Positions 27,258 to 36,264 of a DNA stretch of 64,000 nucleotides are shown here, in pieces; position 1 is the stretch's first letter, and each line of letters opens with the position of its first letter. The notes beneath the pieces are model-generated. The model saw only the letters and a list, made by a program, of their open reading frames with translations, ran no database searches and was not told where the DNA came from. The DNA is from Sedimenticola thiotaurini (lineage in GTDB: Bacteria; Pseudomonadota; Gammaproteobacteria; Chromatiales; Chromatiaceae): positions 3,038,001 to 3,102,000 of the forward strand of contig NZ_CP011412.1 in NCBI RefSeq assembly GCF_001007875.1, given 5' to 3'. The translations under genes and the position numbers were made by a program.

Positions 27258-28112
27258 TCAGTCCCATTGTTTACGTGAAATGGCCAGTTCCAGCAGGTCC
27301 AGGAAATCGTTCTGGTCCCTTACCTGGTTCACCTCCAGGGAGGTGACGGTGTAACCGAGCGGCCTGGCGATCGCTTCATACCGCGGAATGCGGGAGCGGA
27401 ACAGGCGGGGGAACACCCAGCGGGTAAAGTCGTCCGGGTCCATCTGGGCCGCATACTGCAGGCCCTGTTCCGCCAGGTAGGTCTCTACCTGCTGCTGCAG
27501 GAAGGCGGGCCGGAAGTAGAGCGGCTTGGGATCATCCTGGGCGCGCTGGATCAGTTGCGCCTCCTCCTCCACGCCGGTAGCCTGGATGTAGAGGATCAGG
27601 CTGTGCTCCGCCAGCAGTTCGATCACCTCGGGCTGCTCGATGTCACACAGGCTGCCCCCCACGTCGTTGACGAAGTGCTGGTAACCGTAGATCTCCCGCG
27701 CCTTGCGGATGAACTCCGGCACATCCCGCATGGCGTTGATCTCGGCCTGGCAATACTGGGCCTGGCGCTGCTGAAACAGCTCCAGGGGCACGCCGCCCCG
27801 CTCCGGGTTTCCCAGCTTGCCCACGTAACAGAGTACCGGTCCCAGGTCATCCACCTTGATGTTGTTGCGGATGTAGATCCAGTCCTTGCGCAGCAATCCG
27901 CGCAGAAACGGTACCCGCATCGCCTCCTGCTTGATGCTGTCCAGGATCGCTTCGTCCAGATAACGGGTGCCGATGCGGTAGTCACCGGAGTAGTGAAACC
28001 AGTTGTAACGGCGCATGGTCTTGGAGAGGTGGGTTTTGCCCACCCCGGACATACCCAGCAGGGTGATGCTCTTGTTCTTCCAGGCGCGGAACTGTTCCAG
28101 GGTCAACTTCAC
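27258..28112 (-). CDS. P-loop ATPase/kinase-like protein of unknown function
   Basis: A 284-residue soluble protein with a clear Walker A, LLGMSGVGKTHLSK (around residues 18-31), of the shikimate/adenylate kinase type. A likely lid or Walker B region follows in VNDVGGSLCDIE and LILYIQATG. The rest (YNWFHYSGDYRIGTRYLDEAI, WVFPRLFRSRIPRYEAIA) is not a motif I can assign to an enzyme. The tight upstream position to metA suggests a shared transcript. Similar proteins in relatives are usually annotated only as ATPase. Confidence 0.7.
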   Translation of the reverse strand: MKLTLEQFRAWKNKSITLLGMSGVGKTHLSKTMRRYNWFHYSGDYRIGTRYLDEAILDSIKQEAMRVPFLRGLLRKDWIYIRNNIKVDDLGPVLCYVGKLGNPERGGVPLELFQQRQAQYCQAEINAMRDVPEFIRKAREIYGYQHFVNDVGGSLCDIEQPEVIELLAEHSLILYIQATGVEEEAQLIQRAQDDPKPLYFRPAFLQQQVETYLAEQGLQYAAQMDPDDFTRWVFPRLFRSRIPRYEAIARPLGYTVTSLEVNQVRDQNDFLDLLELAISRKQWD

Positions 28113-28170
28113 GATTTGCGGTCTTCTCTATAAGGGTTTGTGATCTACGGACCGCATAATATAACCGAAA

Positions 28171-29328
28171 TCAGCGCCGGGCGTCCCTCCGCTCGCCCAC
28201 GCCGGCCATCAGGGGCAGGATCAGCAGCAGCAGACAGGTCAGCACCACGCCCGGCCAGCCCCACTCGGTATAGGCGAAGCCACTGCTGGTGATGCCGATC
28301 CAGCCACCCACGTAGTAGAACAGCACATAGAGTGCATTGGCCCGGCCCTGGCCACCGGTCAGGCGGCGATTGAGAGAGCCGACGGCGGCGGCATGCACGG
28401 CGAAAAAGCCGGTACAGAGTCCCAGCAGTCCCAGGATGATGGCGTAGATCGAAGGCAGCAGGGTGAGTGCCACCGAGGCGCCCAGCAACAGGGTGCCGCC
28501 GATCAGGGTGTTGCCGCTGCCGATACGGTTGCTGAGACGCCCCGACATGGGGCCCATGAAAATCCCCATCACATAGACCAGGTAGAGCAGGGTGATCAGC
28601 TCGGTGGAGAAGGAGAAGGGAGCCGCCGAGAGTCGGAACGGCAGGAAATTGAACACGGATGAGAAGATAAAGAATCCACCGGCGGCGGCCAGGTAGATAC
28701 GCACCAGATCCCAGCGCCGCAGCAGGGTGGTGAAACGGGGCTGTTCGCCGGTCGGGATCGTTAACTTGGGCTGTTTCGGCAGCTGTTTAAAGGCCAGAAA
28801 AGTGGCCGCCAGGATCAGGGTGGCGGCCGATACAAAGGCGTAGCGCCAGTGCAGCGGCGGATGAATCCAGCCACCCAGCAGACGTCCGCCCAAGCCGCCC
28901 ACCACGGTGGCGGAGACATAGGCGCCCATCACCACATTGAGCCGTTCAATCGGCAGGGTCTTGGCCAGGTAGGCGGCGATGCAGGTGGTCAGGGCCGGTA
29001 TGAACAGGCCCTGCAGGAAGCGGGCACCGATCAGGATCCACAGGTTGTCGGTGATGGCGCAGATCAGGCCACCCAGCGCTACCATGATACCGCCGGTGAG
29101 AATGATGGGCCGGATCGGCAGGCGGTCCACCAGCACGCCAAACGGCAGGTTGGCCAGGGCGATGCCGAGCACCACCGCCGCCACGGTGAAAGAGACCTGG
29201 GGCGTGGTGGCCGCGAACTCCGCCTGCAGCACCGGCAGCACCGGCTGGGTGATGTAGACGTTAGTGAAGGAGGCGGCCACCAGGGCGAAGACCACCAGCT
29301 GCAGACGCAGATGTGCGTATTTACCCAT
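28171..29328 (-). CDS. MFS transporter
   Basis: An inner-membrane carrier of 385 residues with about 12 hydrophobic helices. It begins LVVFALVAASFTNVYITQPVLPVLQ and carries the MFS loop 2-3 motif in LPFGVLVDRLPIRP (around 60-73) and again between helices 8 and 9 in GPMSGRLSNRIGSG. The N-terminal QPVLPVLQAEF pattern resembles the YnfM/AraJ-type drug or sugar efflux branch. The substrate is unknown. Its start abuts the stop of the small protein gene upstream (TGA then ATG), so the two form an operon. Confidence 0.88.
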   Translation of the reverse strand: MGKYAHLRLQLVVFALVAASFTNVYITQPVLPVLQAEFAATTPQVSFTVAAVVLGIALANLPFGVLVDRLPIRPIILTGGIMVALGGLICAITDNLWILIGARFLQGLFIPALTTCIAAYLAKTLPIERLNVVMGAYVSATVVGGLGGRLLGGWIHPPLHWRYAFVSAATLILAATFLAFKQLPKQPKLTIPTGEQPRFTTLLRRWDLVRIYLAAAGGFFIFSSVFNFLPFRLSAAPFSFSTELITLLYLVYVMGIFMGPMSGRLSNRIGSGNTLIGGTLLLGASVALTLLPSIYAIILGLLGLCTGFFAVHAAAVGSLNRRLTGGQGRANALYVLFYYVGGWIGITSSGFAYTEWGWPGVVLTCLLLLILPLMAGVGERRDARR

Positions 29329-29664
29329 TCAGGTGCAGCCGCCGCAGCTGCCGCAGCGCCAGTCGCTGCTGTTCACAGCCTGGTAAAACCAACGGGCGTG
29401 CTGTTCGTCAATCGGGATATCATTGGCGATAAACAGATCAGTGAGCCAGTCGATGTTCTCCAGCATCCAGTCATCCTCTTCCAGTCCCTCTGCAAACTCG
29501 GGATCGTCCGGGTAGAGAAACGAGTAGATCCCGTAGGTGCCCATGTCCTCTTCATTTCTGGGCGCCGGGACCTCCAGTGGCCGGCCCTGATAGCTGATCT
29601 CCCAGCGTCCGAGACAGATCAGGTGACCCTGCTCGCTCCAGGTGGCGGTGAATGGATTGGTCAT
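29329..29664 (-). CDS. Small protein with a C-terminal Cys-rich tail
   Basis: A 111-residue soluble acidic protein I cannot assign to a characterised family. It starts TNPFTATWSEQGHLICLGRWEISYQG, has an acidic central part (EEDMGTYGIYSFLYPDD, EGLEEDDWMLENIDWL), and ends CGSCGGCT. The three close cysteines could bind a metal or form disulfides. Its stop codon adjoins the MFS transporter start, so the two are probably co-expressed. Confidence 0.75.
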   Translation of the reverse strand: MTNPFTATWSEQGHLICLGRWEISYQGRPLEVPAPRNEEDMGTYGIYSFLYPDDPEFAEGLEEDDWMLENIDWLTDLFIANDIPIDEQHARWFYQAVNSSDWRCGSCGGCT

Positions 29665-29736
29665 GGTAATCCGCTATAGATAGTGTCGGACGTTGCTGTC
29701 AGGGTCATCTGCCGAGTGCGGCGGGTGAGACCGTTA

Positions 29737-32700
29737 TTATAGCCGATCGGAGGGGGTGCTTTGTAGTGCCGTGGCGGCTTTTTCAGCGGCCGCCAGGCGT
29801 TGCCGGGTCACCCAGCCGGCACCCATGAACAGCCGGTAGAGCAGCGGTACCACGAACAGGGTTAACACCGTGGAGACCGCCAGGCCCCAGACAATGGCGG
29901 TGGCTACCGGCCCCCACATCAGGGAGGCACCCCCCAGCCCGGTGGCCAGAGAGAAGAGCCCGGCGATTGTGGTCAGCGAGGTGATCAGAATCGGGATTAC
30001 CCGGCGGCGTGCTGCATACAGGGTGGCGTGCAGCACACTCATGCCCCGTTCCAGCCGCTCGTTGGCGGCGGAGATCAGCACAATCGCCGCATTGACCGCG
30101 ATCCCGGCCAGGGCCACCACGCCGTACAGGGTGAACAGGCTCAGCGGGTTGTCGGTAATCATCAGTCCGATCACCACGCCGGTAAAGGCCATGGGGACAG
30201 TGGCCAGGATCATTAGCGGCTGGAAGTAGCTTTTGAACTGGGTGCCGAGAATCAGGTACATCAGGCCAATGCCGAACAGGAACAGCACCGCGATGGCATC
30301 CACGCTCTCCTGGATGTCATCCACCTCACCGGAGAAGTCCAGATCGATGCTGGGGTAGCGTTCGACGATCCGGTCCCACGCCTCCTGAATCTGCCGGTTG
30401 GCGGTCACCGTGTCTGTCTGCTGCTTGTCCAGGTCCGCCTCCACGGTGATAGTGCGGCGGAAGTTGTAGTGGCGGATACTGTTGTTGCTGGGGCCGGTGC
30501 TACTGTGTACCAGCTCCTTGAGGGCGATGCGTCCACCGTCTGGCAGGGGCAAGGTGTAGTTGCCCGGTTCGTCGATCGTGCTGAGGGTGCGCGGCAGGGC
30601 CCGTACCCGCACCTCCAGCTCTTCGCCCTGGTCCTGCATCTGGCTGACGATCTCCCCATCCACCAGCAGCCGCAGGGTGCGGGTCACTTCGGCCGGACTG
30701 ATGCCGGCACGGCGGGCGGCGTCCTGGTTTACCCGCAGCGCCAGTTCCATCTGACCCTGGCTGTCGTCGTCAGTGATGTCCCGCACGGCCGGGTTCTGTT
30801 GCAGGATGGATTTCAACTCCCCGACCGCTGCCCGGATGGTGTCGATGTCGTCGCCGCGCACCTTGACCTGGATCGGTTTCGAGGTGGGCGGACCGCCGGC
30901 CAGGCGCAGGAAGGAGATCTTGTCCGGGCCGGAGGTGGATTCGATATCGGCGCGCATCGACTCGATCATCTCATCCACGCTGCGCAGCTGGTCGGTCTTC
31001 GGGTTGAGCGCCACCAGTATCTGCCCGTAGTGATCGCCGAAGAAGGGGGCGGTCTCGGTGAACAGCTGGCCGGCGTAGCTGAGGATGTTGCGTGTCTCGC
31101 CCGGCTGGATGTGTTGGCGAATCTTCCGCTCCACCTGCAGCACCTTGTCCCGGGTGATATCCAGCGGGGTGCCGGCGGGCATCTCCAGGCTGACATAGAA
31201 GAGCCGGATCGGATCGGTGGCGAAGAAGTCGATCTTCACCAGCCCGCTGGCGGTGGCGCCGAGTGCCGCTGCAAACATCAGCAGCACCGCCAGCAGGATG
31301 GTTTTTGGCCAGTGCAGGGCGCGAATGAGCAACTTGGTGTATTTGATGCGGATCCAGTGCAGTGCCTCGACGCGCCAGCGCTGGATGCGGGACGGGTTTT
31401 CAAAATGCACATTGGCCCCGAGCATATGGGCCGGCAGCATCCAGTAGGCCTCGATCAGGCTGATGGCCAGAGCGATGGTCACCACCAGGGGGATAATCAG
31501 CATGAACTTGCCCAGGATGCCGGGTAGCAGCATCAAAGGCATAAACGCGGCCATGGTGGTGAGGACGGCGGTGGTGACCGGAGCGACCACTTCTCGCAGC
31601 GCATCCAGGGTGGCGGGCAGCACTGCCATGCCCCGCTGCAGCCGGTAGTAGATCGACTCCACCACCACCACGGCGTCATCCACCAGCATGCCCAGGCTGA
31701 TCACCACCCCCAGCAGTACAATGACATTGAGGGTCTGGTCCAGGGCGTTGAGCACCAGGAAAGTGCCGGCCAGGATGAACGGGATACCGATGGTGGTGAG
31801 CAGGGAGATGCGTCCGCCAAGGAACAGCCAGGCCACGAACAGCACCATGATCAGGCCCAGCAGGGCGTTGGTCTGCATGATGTTGAGGGCGTTGCGGGTG
31901 ATCTCGGTCTGGTCGTCGATCAACACCACTTCCACACCGGTCCGGTCCTGGAAGCGGTTGCGCTCGTTGGCGTACTGGGTGATCTCCTGCACCAGTTCCA
32001 GGGTGTTGGCGCTCTCTTTCTTGGTGATCGCCAGCATCACCGCCGGCCGCCCCTGGTAGAACACCGCCTTGTCCTGCTTCTCCCGTCCACGCACCACCTG
32101 GGCCAGGTCACCCAGGGGCACCTCGCCGGTGACACCCGCTACCGGCAGGGCGGCCAGGTAACCGGGATCGCTGTCCTGGCCGATGATCCGTACCAGCCAG
32201 TTCTGGTCGTTCACCCGGGCGCTGCCGGCGGCCAGATCCTGAAAACTGCGGGTGACCGTATCCGCCAGCTGTGTGGGGGTGATACCGGCGGCTTCGAGCC
32301 GTTCCGGATAGAAGTTGATCTGCAGTTCCGGATCCCGCAGGGCGGTGTCCAGTATGCGATCGACCCCCTTGATGCGCTCCAGATCCTTCTTGATGTTCTC
32401 CGCCTGGCGGCGCAGGTTCTCATCATCTGCCGGCCCCACCACGGCCAGAGTGGCGCTGGGGAAGGCGTTGGCGGTGGTGATCTCGAACACAAATGGCGTG
32501 GTGGCGTTTTCCGGCAGTTCATCCTCCGCGTTCTGTACCTCGCGGCGCAGATCGGCGACCCGCTTGTCGAACACCTCGGGTTTGATGTCCTCGAACCGCA
32601 CCAGGATGCTGGAGATACTCTCCCGGCTGACGCTGGAGACGAACTTGATATCCGATATGGTGCGGATCTGTTTCTCCAGCACTTCGGTGACCCGCTTTTC

Positions 32701-32871
32701 CACATCCGCCGCTGCCGCGCCTGGTAGTACGGTGGTGATATCGATCCAGTTGAAATTGATGCTGGGGTCCTGCTCCCGGGGCATCAGGTTGTAGGAGAGA
32801 AAACCGATCACCAGTACCAGCCCGAAGGTCAGGTTGGCCAGTACATGATTATTGAAAAAGCGTCCCAGCAT
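29737..32871 (-). CDS. RND efflux transporter permease (HAE1/AcrB-like)
   Basis: An inner-membrane proton-driven pump of 1044 residues with the full RND layout: an N-terminal helix (NHVLANLTFGLVLVIGFLSY), two large periplasmic loops (about 40-335 and 555-870) and two blocks of helices. MPREQDPSINF, the helix-4 region VVISLGMLVDDAVVVVESIYYRLQRG (carrying the conserved DD proton-relay pair) and VALAGIAVNAAIVLISAANERLERG are visible in part. It forms a tripartite pump with the adaptor encoded upstream; no TolC-type outer-membrane gene is nearby. The substrate range is unknown. Confidence 0.93.
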   Translation of the reverse strand: MLGRFFNNHVLANLTFGLVLVIGFLSYNLMPREQDPSINFNWIDITTVLPGAAAADVEKRVTEVLEKQIRTISDIKFVSSVSRESISSILVRFEDIKPEVFDKRVADLRREVQNAEDELPENATTPFVFEITTANAFPSATLAVVGPADDENLRRQAENIKKDLERIKGVDRILDTALRDPELQINFYPERLEAAGITPTQLADTVTRSFQDLAAGSARVNDQNWLVRIIGQDSDPGYLAALPVAGVTGEVPLGDLAQVVRGREKQDKAVFYQGRPAVMLAITKKESANTLELVQEITQYANERNRFQDRTGVEVVLIDDQTEITRNALNIMQTNALLGLIMVLFVAWLFLGGRISLLTTIGIPFILAGTFLVLNALDQTLNVIVLLGVVISLGMLVDDAVVVVESIYYRLQRGMAVLPATLDALREVVAPVTTAVLTTMAAFMPLMLLPGILGKFMLIIPLVVTIALAISLIEAYWMLPAHMLGANVHFENPSRIQRWRVEALHWIRIKYTKLLIRALHWPKTILLAVLLMFAAALGATASGLVKIDFFATDPIRLFYVSLEMPAGTPLDITRDKVLQVERKIRQHIQPGETRNILSYAGQLFTETAPFFGDHYGQILVALNPKTDQLRSVDEMIESMRADIESTSGPDKISFLRLAGGPPTSKPIQVKVRGDDIDTIRAAVGELKSILQQNPAVRDITDDDSQGQMELALRVNQDAARRAGISPAEVTRTLRLLVDGEIVSQMQDQGEELEVRVRALPRTLSTIDEPGNYTLPLPDGGRIALKELVHSSTGPSNNSIRHYNFRRTITVEADLDKQQTDTVTANRQIQEAWDRIVERYPSIDLDFSGEVDDIQESVDAIAVLFLFGIGLMYLILGTQFKSYFQPLMILATVPMAFTGVVIGLMITDNPLSLFTLYGVVALAGIAVNAAIVLISAANERLERGMSVLHATLYAARRRVIPILITSLTTIAGLFSLATGLGGASLMWGPVATAIVWGLAVSTVLTLFVVPLLYRLFMGAGWVTRQRLAAAEKAATALQSTPSDRL

Positions 32872-32885
32872 GTGCTTGCTTGTTC

Positions 32886-33911
32886 CTAATCGGTCAGTTT
32901 AATGGCACTGCCATCGGACAGCGCCTGGCGTCCCTCGATGACCAGGCGGGTATCCGCCGGCAGATCCACCGGGGTCGGATGGCCCTCCAGGGCTCCCGGT
33001 AAAGGGATGAAGCGGGCTTTGCCCTGCTCCAGGGTAAACAGGCCCAGGGTGTCGCCCCGTCGTACCGGCAGGTCCGCCGGCACATAGGTCTGCTGTGACT
33101 GCCACAGCAGGCGCCCGCTGCTGCCCGGCATGGCCCGTTCTGCAACGAACTGGAGCCGTACCTCCCGGTTGCGACCCAGGGATTCCACCACCGGGACGAC
33201 CCGGCGCAGCTTGACCGGAAAGACCCCCTGGTTGCTCTCCAGCACGATGGATGTGGCCTTTTCCAGGGAGCTGACAAGATCCACAGATACCTGGGCCGAT
33301 ATCTCCAGGCGTTGCAGGTCGATCAGGTGGATCAGCGGCTGTCCCGGGTTGACCCACTCGCCTTCACCGGCTAGCCGCTCCCGGACCACACCGGCGAAGG
33401 GGGCGCGGATCTCACAGCGTTGCCGGTTCAGCCGTGCCTCGGCAATGGCCGTCTGCTGAGCCTGTTGATCCGCCTGTGCGATACGCAGCTCGGCCTCCTG
33501 CTGGTTGAGTCGCTCCTCGGAGATGCTATTGCTTTTATGCAGGGATCGGGTCCGGGTCAGCTGCCTTTGGGCCAGGGTCAGCCGGGCCTGGGCACTGGCC
33601 AGAGCCGCCTCAGCACGCTGCAGTTTGAGTTGGTTGTCACGACAATCCAGTGAGGTCAGCAGCTCACCCTGCTGGACCCGGTCGCCCACCTGTACCGGGA
33701 TTTTTAACAGGGTTCCGCTGGTCTCGGCGCTGATGCGGCTGTCGTTCAGGCTGAGGGTGGTGGCCGGGGCGGAATAGTGCTGGTGGACGGCAATCTCCGC
33801 CAGGGATGCGGTAGTGACCTGCACTGGCCGATCCGCCGCCATGCCGGGCAGGGTGGTAAGGATCAGAAGCGTGCACCACAGGCGGGCGCGGGTTGTGCGG
33901 CTGTTTTGCAT
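32886..33911 (-). CDS. RND efflux periplasmic adaptor (membrane fusion protein)
   Basis: A 341-residue HlyD/AcrA-like adaptor linking the RND pump to an outer-membrane channel. From the chosen ATG at 33911 a signal peptide follows (TRARLWCTLLILTTLPGMA). Next come a beta-barrel/lipoyl half (SAETSGTLLKIPVQVGDRVQQGELL), a coiled-coil hairpin (about 85-150, AALASAQARLTLAQRQL and NQQEAELRIAQADQQAQQ), the second lipoyl half (CEIRAPFAGVVRERLAGEGEWV) and a C-terminal barrel. An earlier GTG/ATG at 33950 would put 13 residues before the signal peptide. Fourteen bases separate it from the pump gene. Confidence 0.9.
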   Translation of the reverse strand: MQNSRTTRARLWCTLLILTTLPGMAADRPVQVTTASLAEIAVHQHYSAPATTLSLNDSRISAETSGTLLKIPVQVGDRVQQGELLTSLDCRDNQLKLQRAEAALASAQARLTLAQRQLTRTRSLHKSNSISEERLNQQEAELRIAQADQQAQQTAIAEARLNRQRCEIRAPFAGVVRERLAGEGEWVNPGQPLIHLIDLQRLEISAQVSVDLVSSLEKATSIVLESNQGVFPVKLRRVVPVVESLGRNREVRLQFVAERAMPGSSGRLLWQSQQTYVPADLPVRRGDTLGLFTLEQGKARFIPLPGALEGHPTPVDLPADTRLVIEGRQALSDGSAIKLTD

Positions 33912-34258
33912 AGTTGATTCGGGTCCTTTGCTGAATCGATGTTCCGCCACTCCGGACTGCTACGGGCCGATGAGCGCCAGTCTATAAACTGTAGCTTGTG
34001 TGGTCTTGTCTGAATGTTACATAGCGCCCTGCACAGACCAACTGATACTGCCGATATATGACCGGCCCCAGCATGCCCAGTGGTGCTGGCCACTACCTAA
34101 CGGTTGCTGGCTCAGCGGTGTGGTGATGGCGTCACCGGGCCGGGCAATATATCCGCTCGTTGCCGGTTGGTACAAACGTTTTTACAGGGCGTCGGTTACG
34201 TAAATCTGTTAATCTTGCCTCCGCTTTCCGCCTACCGATGTTACCAGGATTCCAGGCC
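33912..34258. other. 347-bp intergenic region between the RND adaptor and rlmI
   Basis: Divergent upstream region for the efflux operon (minus) and rlmI (plus). I see no convincing sigma70 hexamer pair, repeat or RNA element. A short GTGATGGCGTCAC palindrome occurs at about 34122-34134. No coding frame with family resemblance is present. Confidence 0.5.
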
Positions 34259-35455
34259 ATGAATTTTGCCCCGCTGCGATTGAAGAAAAACGAAGACCGA
34301 CGTCTGCGTGCCGGCCACTGCTGGATCTACAGCAACGAGATCGATACCGCCATTACACCGTTGAAAAGCCTGCAGCCGGGCCAGCCGGTGGAGGTTTTCA
34401 GTGACCGGGGGAAACTGCTCGGTACCGGCTATGTCAATCCCCACTCCCTGATCAGCGTGCGACTGGTGAGTCGTGATCATCGGCATCCGCTCAGCGGGTC
34501 GCTCATTGTACATCGTTTGAAAGTGGCCCTGAGCCTGCGGGAACGGCTCTATGCCAAACCGTTCTATCGGCTGTTGTTCGGGGAAAGCGACGGGCTGCCG
34601 GGATTGGTGATCGACCGGTTCGATGACTACCTGGTGATCCAGATCACCACCGCGGGTATGGAGCGCCTCAAGGATGAGATTCTGGCGGCGGTTGTAAAGG
34701 TGTTGCGTCCCGCCGGTGTGCTGTTCCGCAATGATTCACCGGCCCGGGAGCTGGAGGGGCTGGATTGTTACGTGGAGGATGCCCTGGGTGGGTGGCCGGA
34801 GATGCTCACCCTGGAGGAGCACGGCGTGCGCTTCAATCTGCCCGGCGAGGCGGGCCAGAAGACCGGCTGGTTTTTCGATCAGGCGGCCAATCGGGGGCGC
34901 ATGATCCCCTATATAAAAGACAAGCGAGTACTGGATGTGTGCAGTTATGTCGGTGCCTGGGGAGTGCAGGCGGCCGTCAAGGGGGCCTCGGAGGTGATCT
35001 GCGTGGATGCTTCCAGTGCCGCACTGGATACGGTGGATCTGAATGCCCGGGAGAACGGGGTGACGGAACAGGTGGCCGGGTTGCACGGGGATGCGTTTGA
35101 AGCCCTCAAGGAGTTGCGCCAGGCCCACGAGCGGTTTGATGTGGTGCTGGTGGATCCGCCCGCCTTTATCAAGCGCAAGAAGGATACCAAGGAGGGGGTG
35201 CTTGCCTATCGGCGTCTGAATCAACTGGCACTGCAGGTGTTGAACAGGGACGGTATCCTGGTCTCATCCTCCTGTTCGCACCATATGGGTGCAGAAGCGT
35301 TGCTACATGAGATTCAGCAGGCTGCTCGTCATACAGACCGGTCACTCCAATTGCTGGAGCGGGGCTTCCAGGCGCCGGATCATCCGGTTCATCCGGCGAT
35401 TCCCGAAACTGCTTACCTGAAGGCTTTCTATCTGCGGGTGTTGCCCAGTTTCTAG
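34259..35455 (+). CDS. rlmI: 23S rRNA (cytosine) methyltransferase RlmI-like
   Basis: A SAM-dependent rRNA methyltransferase that makes m5C in 23S rRNA. It has 398 residues: an N-terminal PUA domain (LKKNEDRRLRAGHCWIYSNEID, split here around the RAGHCW turn), a central EEHGVRFNLPGEAGQKTGWFFDQ-type linker (shown by GQKTGWFFDQAANR), and a Rossmann domain with SAM motif VLDVCSYVGAWGVQAA (around 225) and motif IV VDPPAFIKRKKD (around 299). SCSHHMG follows. The start at 34259 matches the family N-terminus; a longer frame opens at 34160 without support. The gene is followed by a 13-bp hairpin. Confidence 0.9.
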   Translation: MNFAPLRLKKNEDRRLRAGHCWIYSNEIDTAITPLKSLQPGQPVEVFSDRGKLLGTGYVNPHSLISVRLVSRDHRHPLSGSLIVHRLKVALSLRERLYAKPFYRLLFGESDGLPGLVIDRFDDYLVIQITTAGMERLKDEILAAVVKVLRPAGVLFRNDSPARELEGLDCYVEDALGGWPEMLTLEEHGVRFNLPGEAGQKTGWFFDQAANRGRMIPYIKDKRVLDVCSYVGAWGVQAAVKGASEVICVDASSAALDTVDLNARENGVTEQVAGLHGDAFEALKELRQAHERFDVVLVDPPAFIKRKKDTKEGVLAYRRLNQLALQVLNRDGILVSSSCSHHMGAEALLHEIQQAARHTDRSLQLLERGFQAPDHPVHPAIPETAYLKAFYLRVLPSF

Positions 35456-35470
35456 GGGTGGCGGGACAGG

Positions 35471-35504
35471 CACATCCCGGTGTTCTGCAGTACACCGGGA
35501 TGTG
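35471..35504. terminator. Hairpin between convergent rlmI and XRE genes
   Basis: A perfect 13-bp stem (35471-35483 with 35492-35504, CACATCCCGGTGT/ACACCGGGATGTG) with an 8-base loop. There is no proper T tract on either side, but the position between two convergent genes suggests a shared terminator. Confidence 0.5.
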
Positions 35505-35512
35505 CAACTCTT

Positions 35513-35851
35513 TCACCCCTTCGGGGCATTCTCCAGGATTTCCCGTTGAATCCGCGATTTGTGGGGCTCGGGCATGGCGTGCCATGCCTCGGCAACCGCT
35601 ATCGCATCAGGTGGAAGTGATGCTGCCAGCTCATCACCAAACATAAGCCATGCCGGATTGACATCCAGTACGGCTGCAATCTGATCTATCTTGCGGGGAC
35701 GGAGGCTCTTGCCGTTTTCAATCTTTTGAATCACGGCCTGATTTGTCCCGGCCCGTACCGCTAGCTGTTCTTGTGTCCAGCCTTTTTCCTGGCGTCTGAA
35801 GCGCATCCGTTGACCCAGATTCCCGGGGTTTTGGGGATTCTCATTAGTCAT
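35513..35851 (-). CDS. XRE-family HTH transcriptional regulator
   Basis: A 112-residue cytoplasmic DNA-binding protein. The Cro/C1-type helix-turn-helix is clear at about 15-70: GQRMRFRRQEKGWTQEQLAV, RAGTNQAVIQKIENGKSLRP and KIDQIAAVLDVNPAWLMFGD. The C-terminal 30 residues are helical with no known domain. The ATG at 35851 has AGG nine bases upstream; a TTG three codons earlier is less likely. Its long 413-bp upstream region could hold its operator. The target is unknown. Confidence 0.88.
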   Translation of the reverse strand: MTNENPQNPGNLGQRMRFRRQEKGWTQEQLAVRAGTNQAVIQKIENGKSLRPRKIDQIAAVLDVNPAWLMFGDELAASLPPDAIAVAEAWHAMPEPHKSRIQREILENAPKG

Positions 35852-36264
35852 TTTCTTCAACCTGTCGTTAGTCCAAATTTGAGTATAGCTCCCGATCGGG
35901 TGGCCGATTGAAATTCTTGGGTCTTTTTTTCAGACCCCGTCATTTCTTCGCAGCCATGCCGGGGTGCAGGGGCATGGCCGACCAACAGATCAATTACTGC
36001 AGAATTGTCTTGTGCTACTGGGAACAATCCTGAGTATTCAGGAGCACCAGTTACAAATGCGTGTAGTCCTGGCACATCGATGAAATATCAACGAATACAG
36101 TTACTGACACTAAGGATCATCTTTCTCTATGAGAAAAATCATCCTTGGCGTAAGCATACCCATTTTTCCTAAAGCTGTCCCCGTGTCAGAAGAAGAAAAT
36201 TTTACTTTTTCCAGGTAACTGTGCCACTGGTTTGTGTAACCCTTGATTCGGTTCGCAGTTCCCG
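35852..36264. other. 413-bp intergenic region upstream of the XRE gene
   Basis: AT-richer than its surroundings. The only structure I see is the imperfect hairpin at 36112-36146. A 72-codon minus-strand frame (35857-36075) has no ribosome site or family likeness and overlaps the XRE start region, so I do not call it. Confidence 0.5.
36112..36146. repeat. Imperfect hairpin in the XRE upstream region
   Basis: 14 of 16 positions pair (36112-36127 with 36131-36146) around a TAT loop: inner stem TTTCTC/GAGAAA, outer stem AAGGAT/ATCCTT. No T tract follows, so it may be an operator or structured RNA rather than a terminator. Confidence 0.45.

Noticed and set aside
35857-36075. 72-codon minus-strand frame upstream of the XRE gene.
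   Set aside because: No ribosome site or similarity, and it overlaps the XRE translation start.
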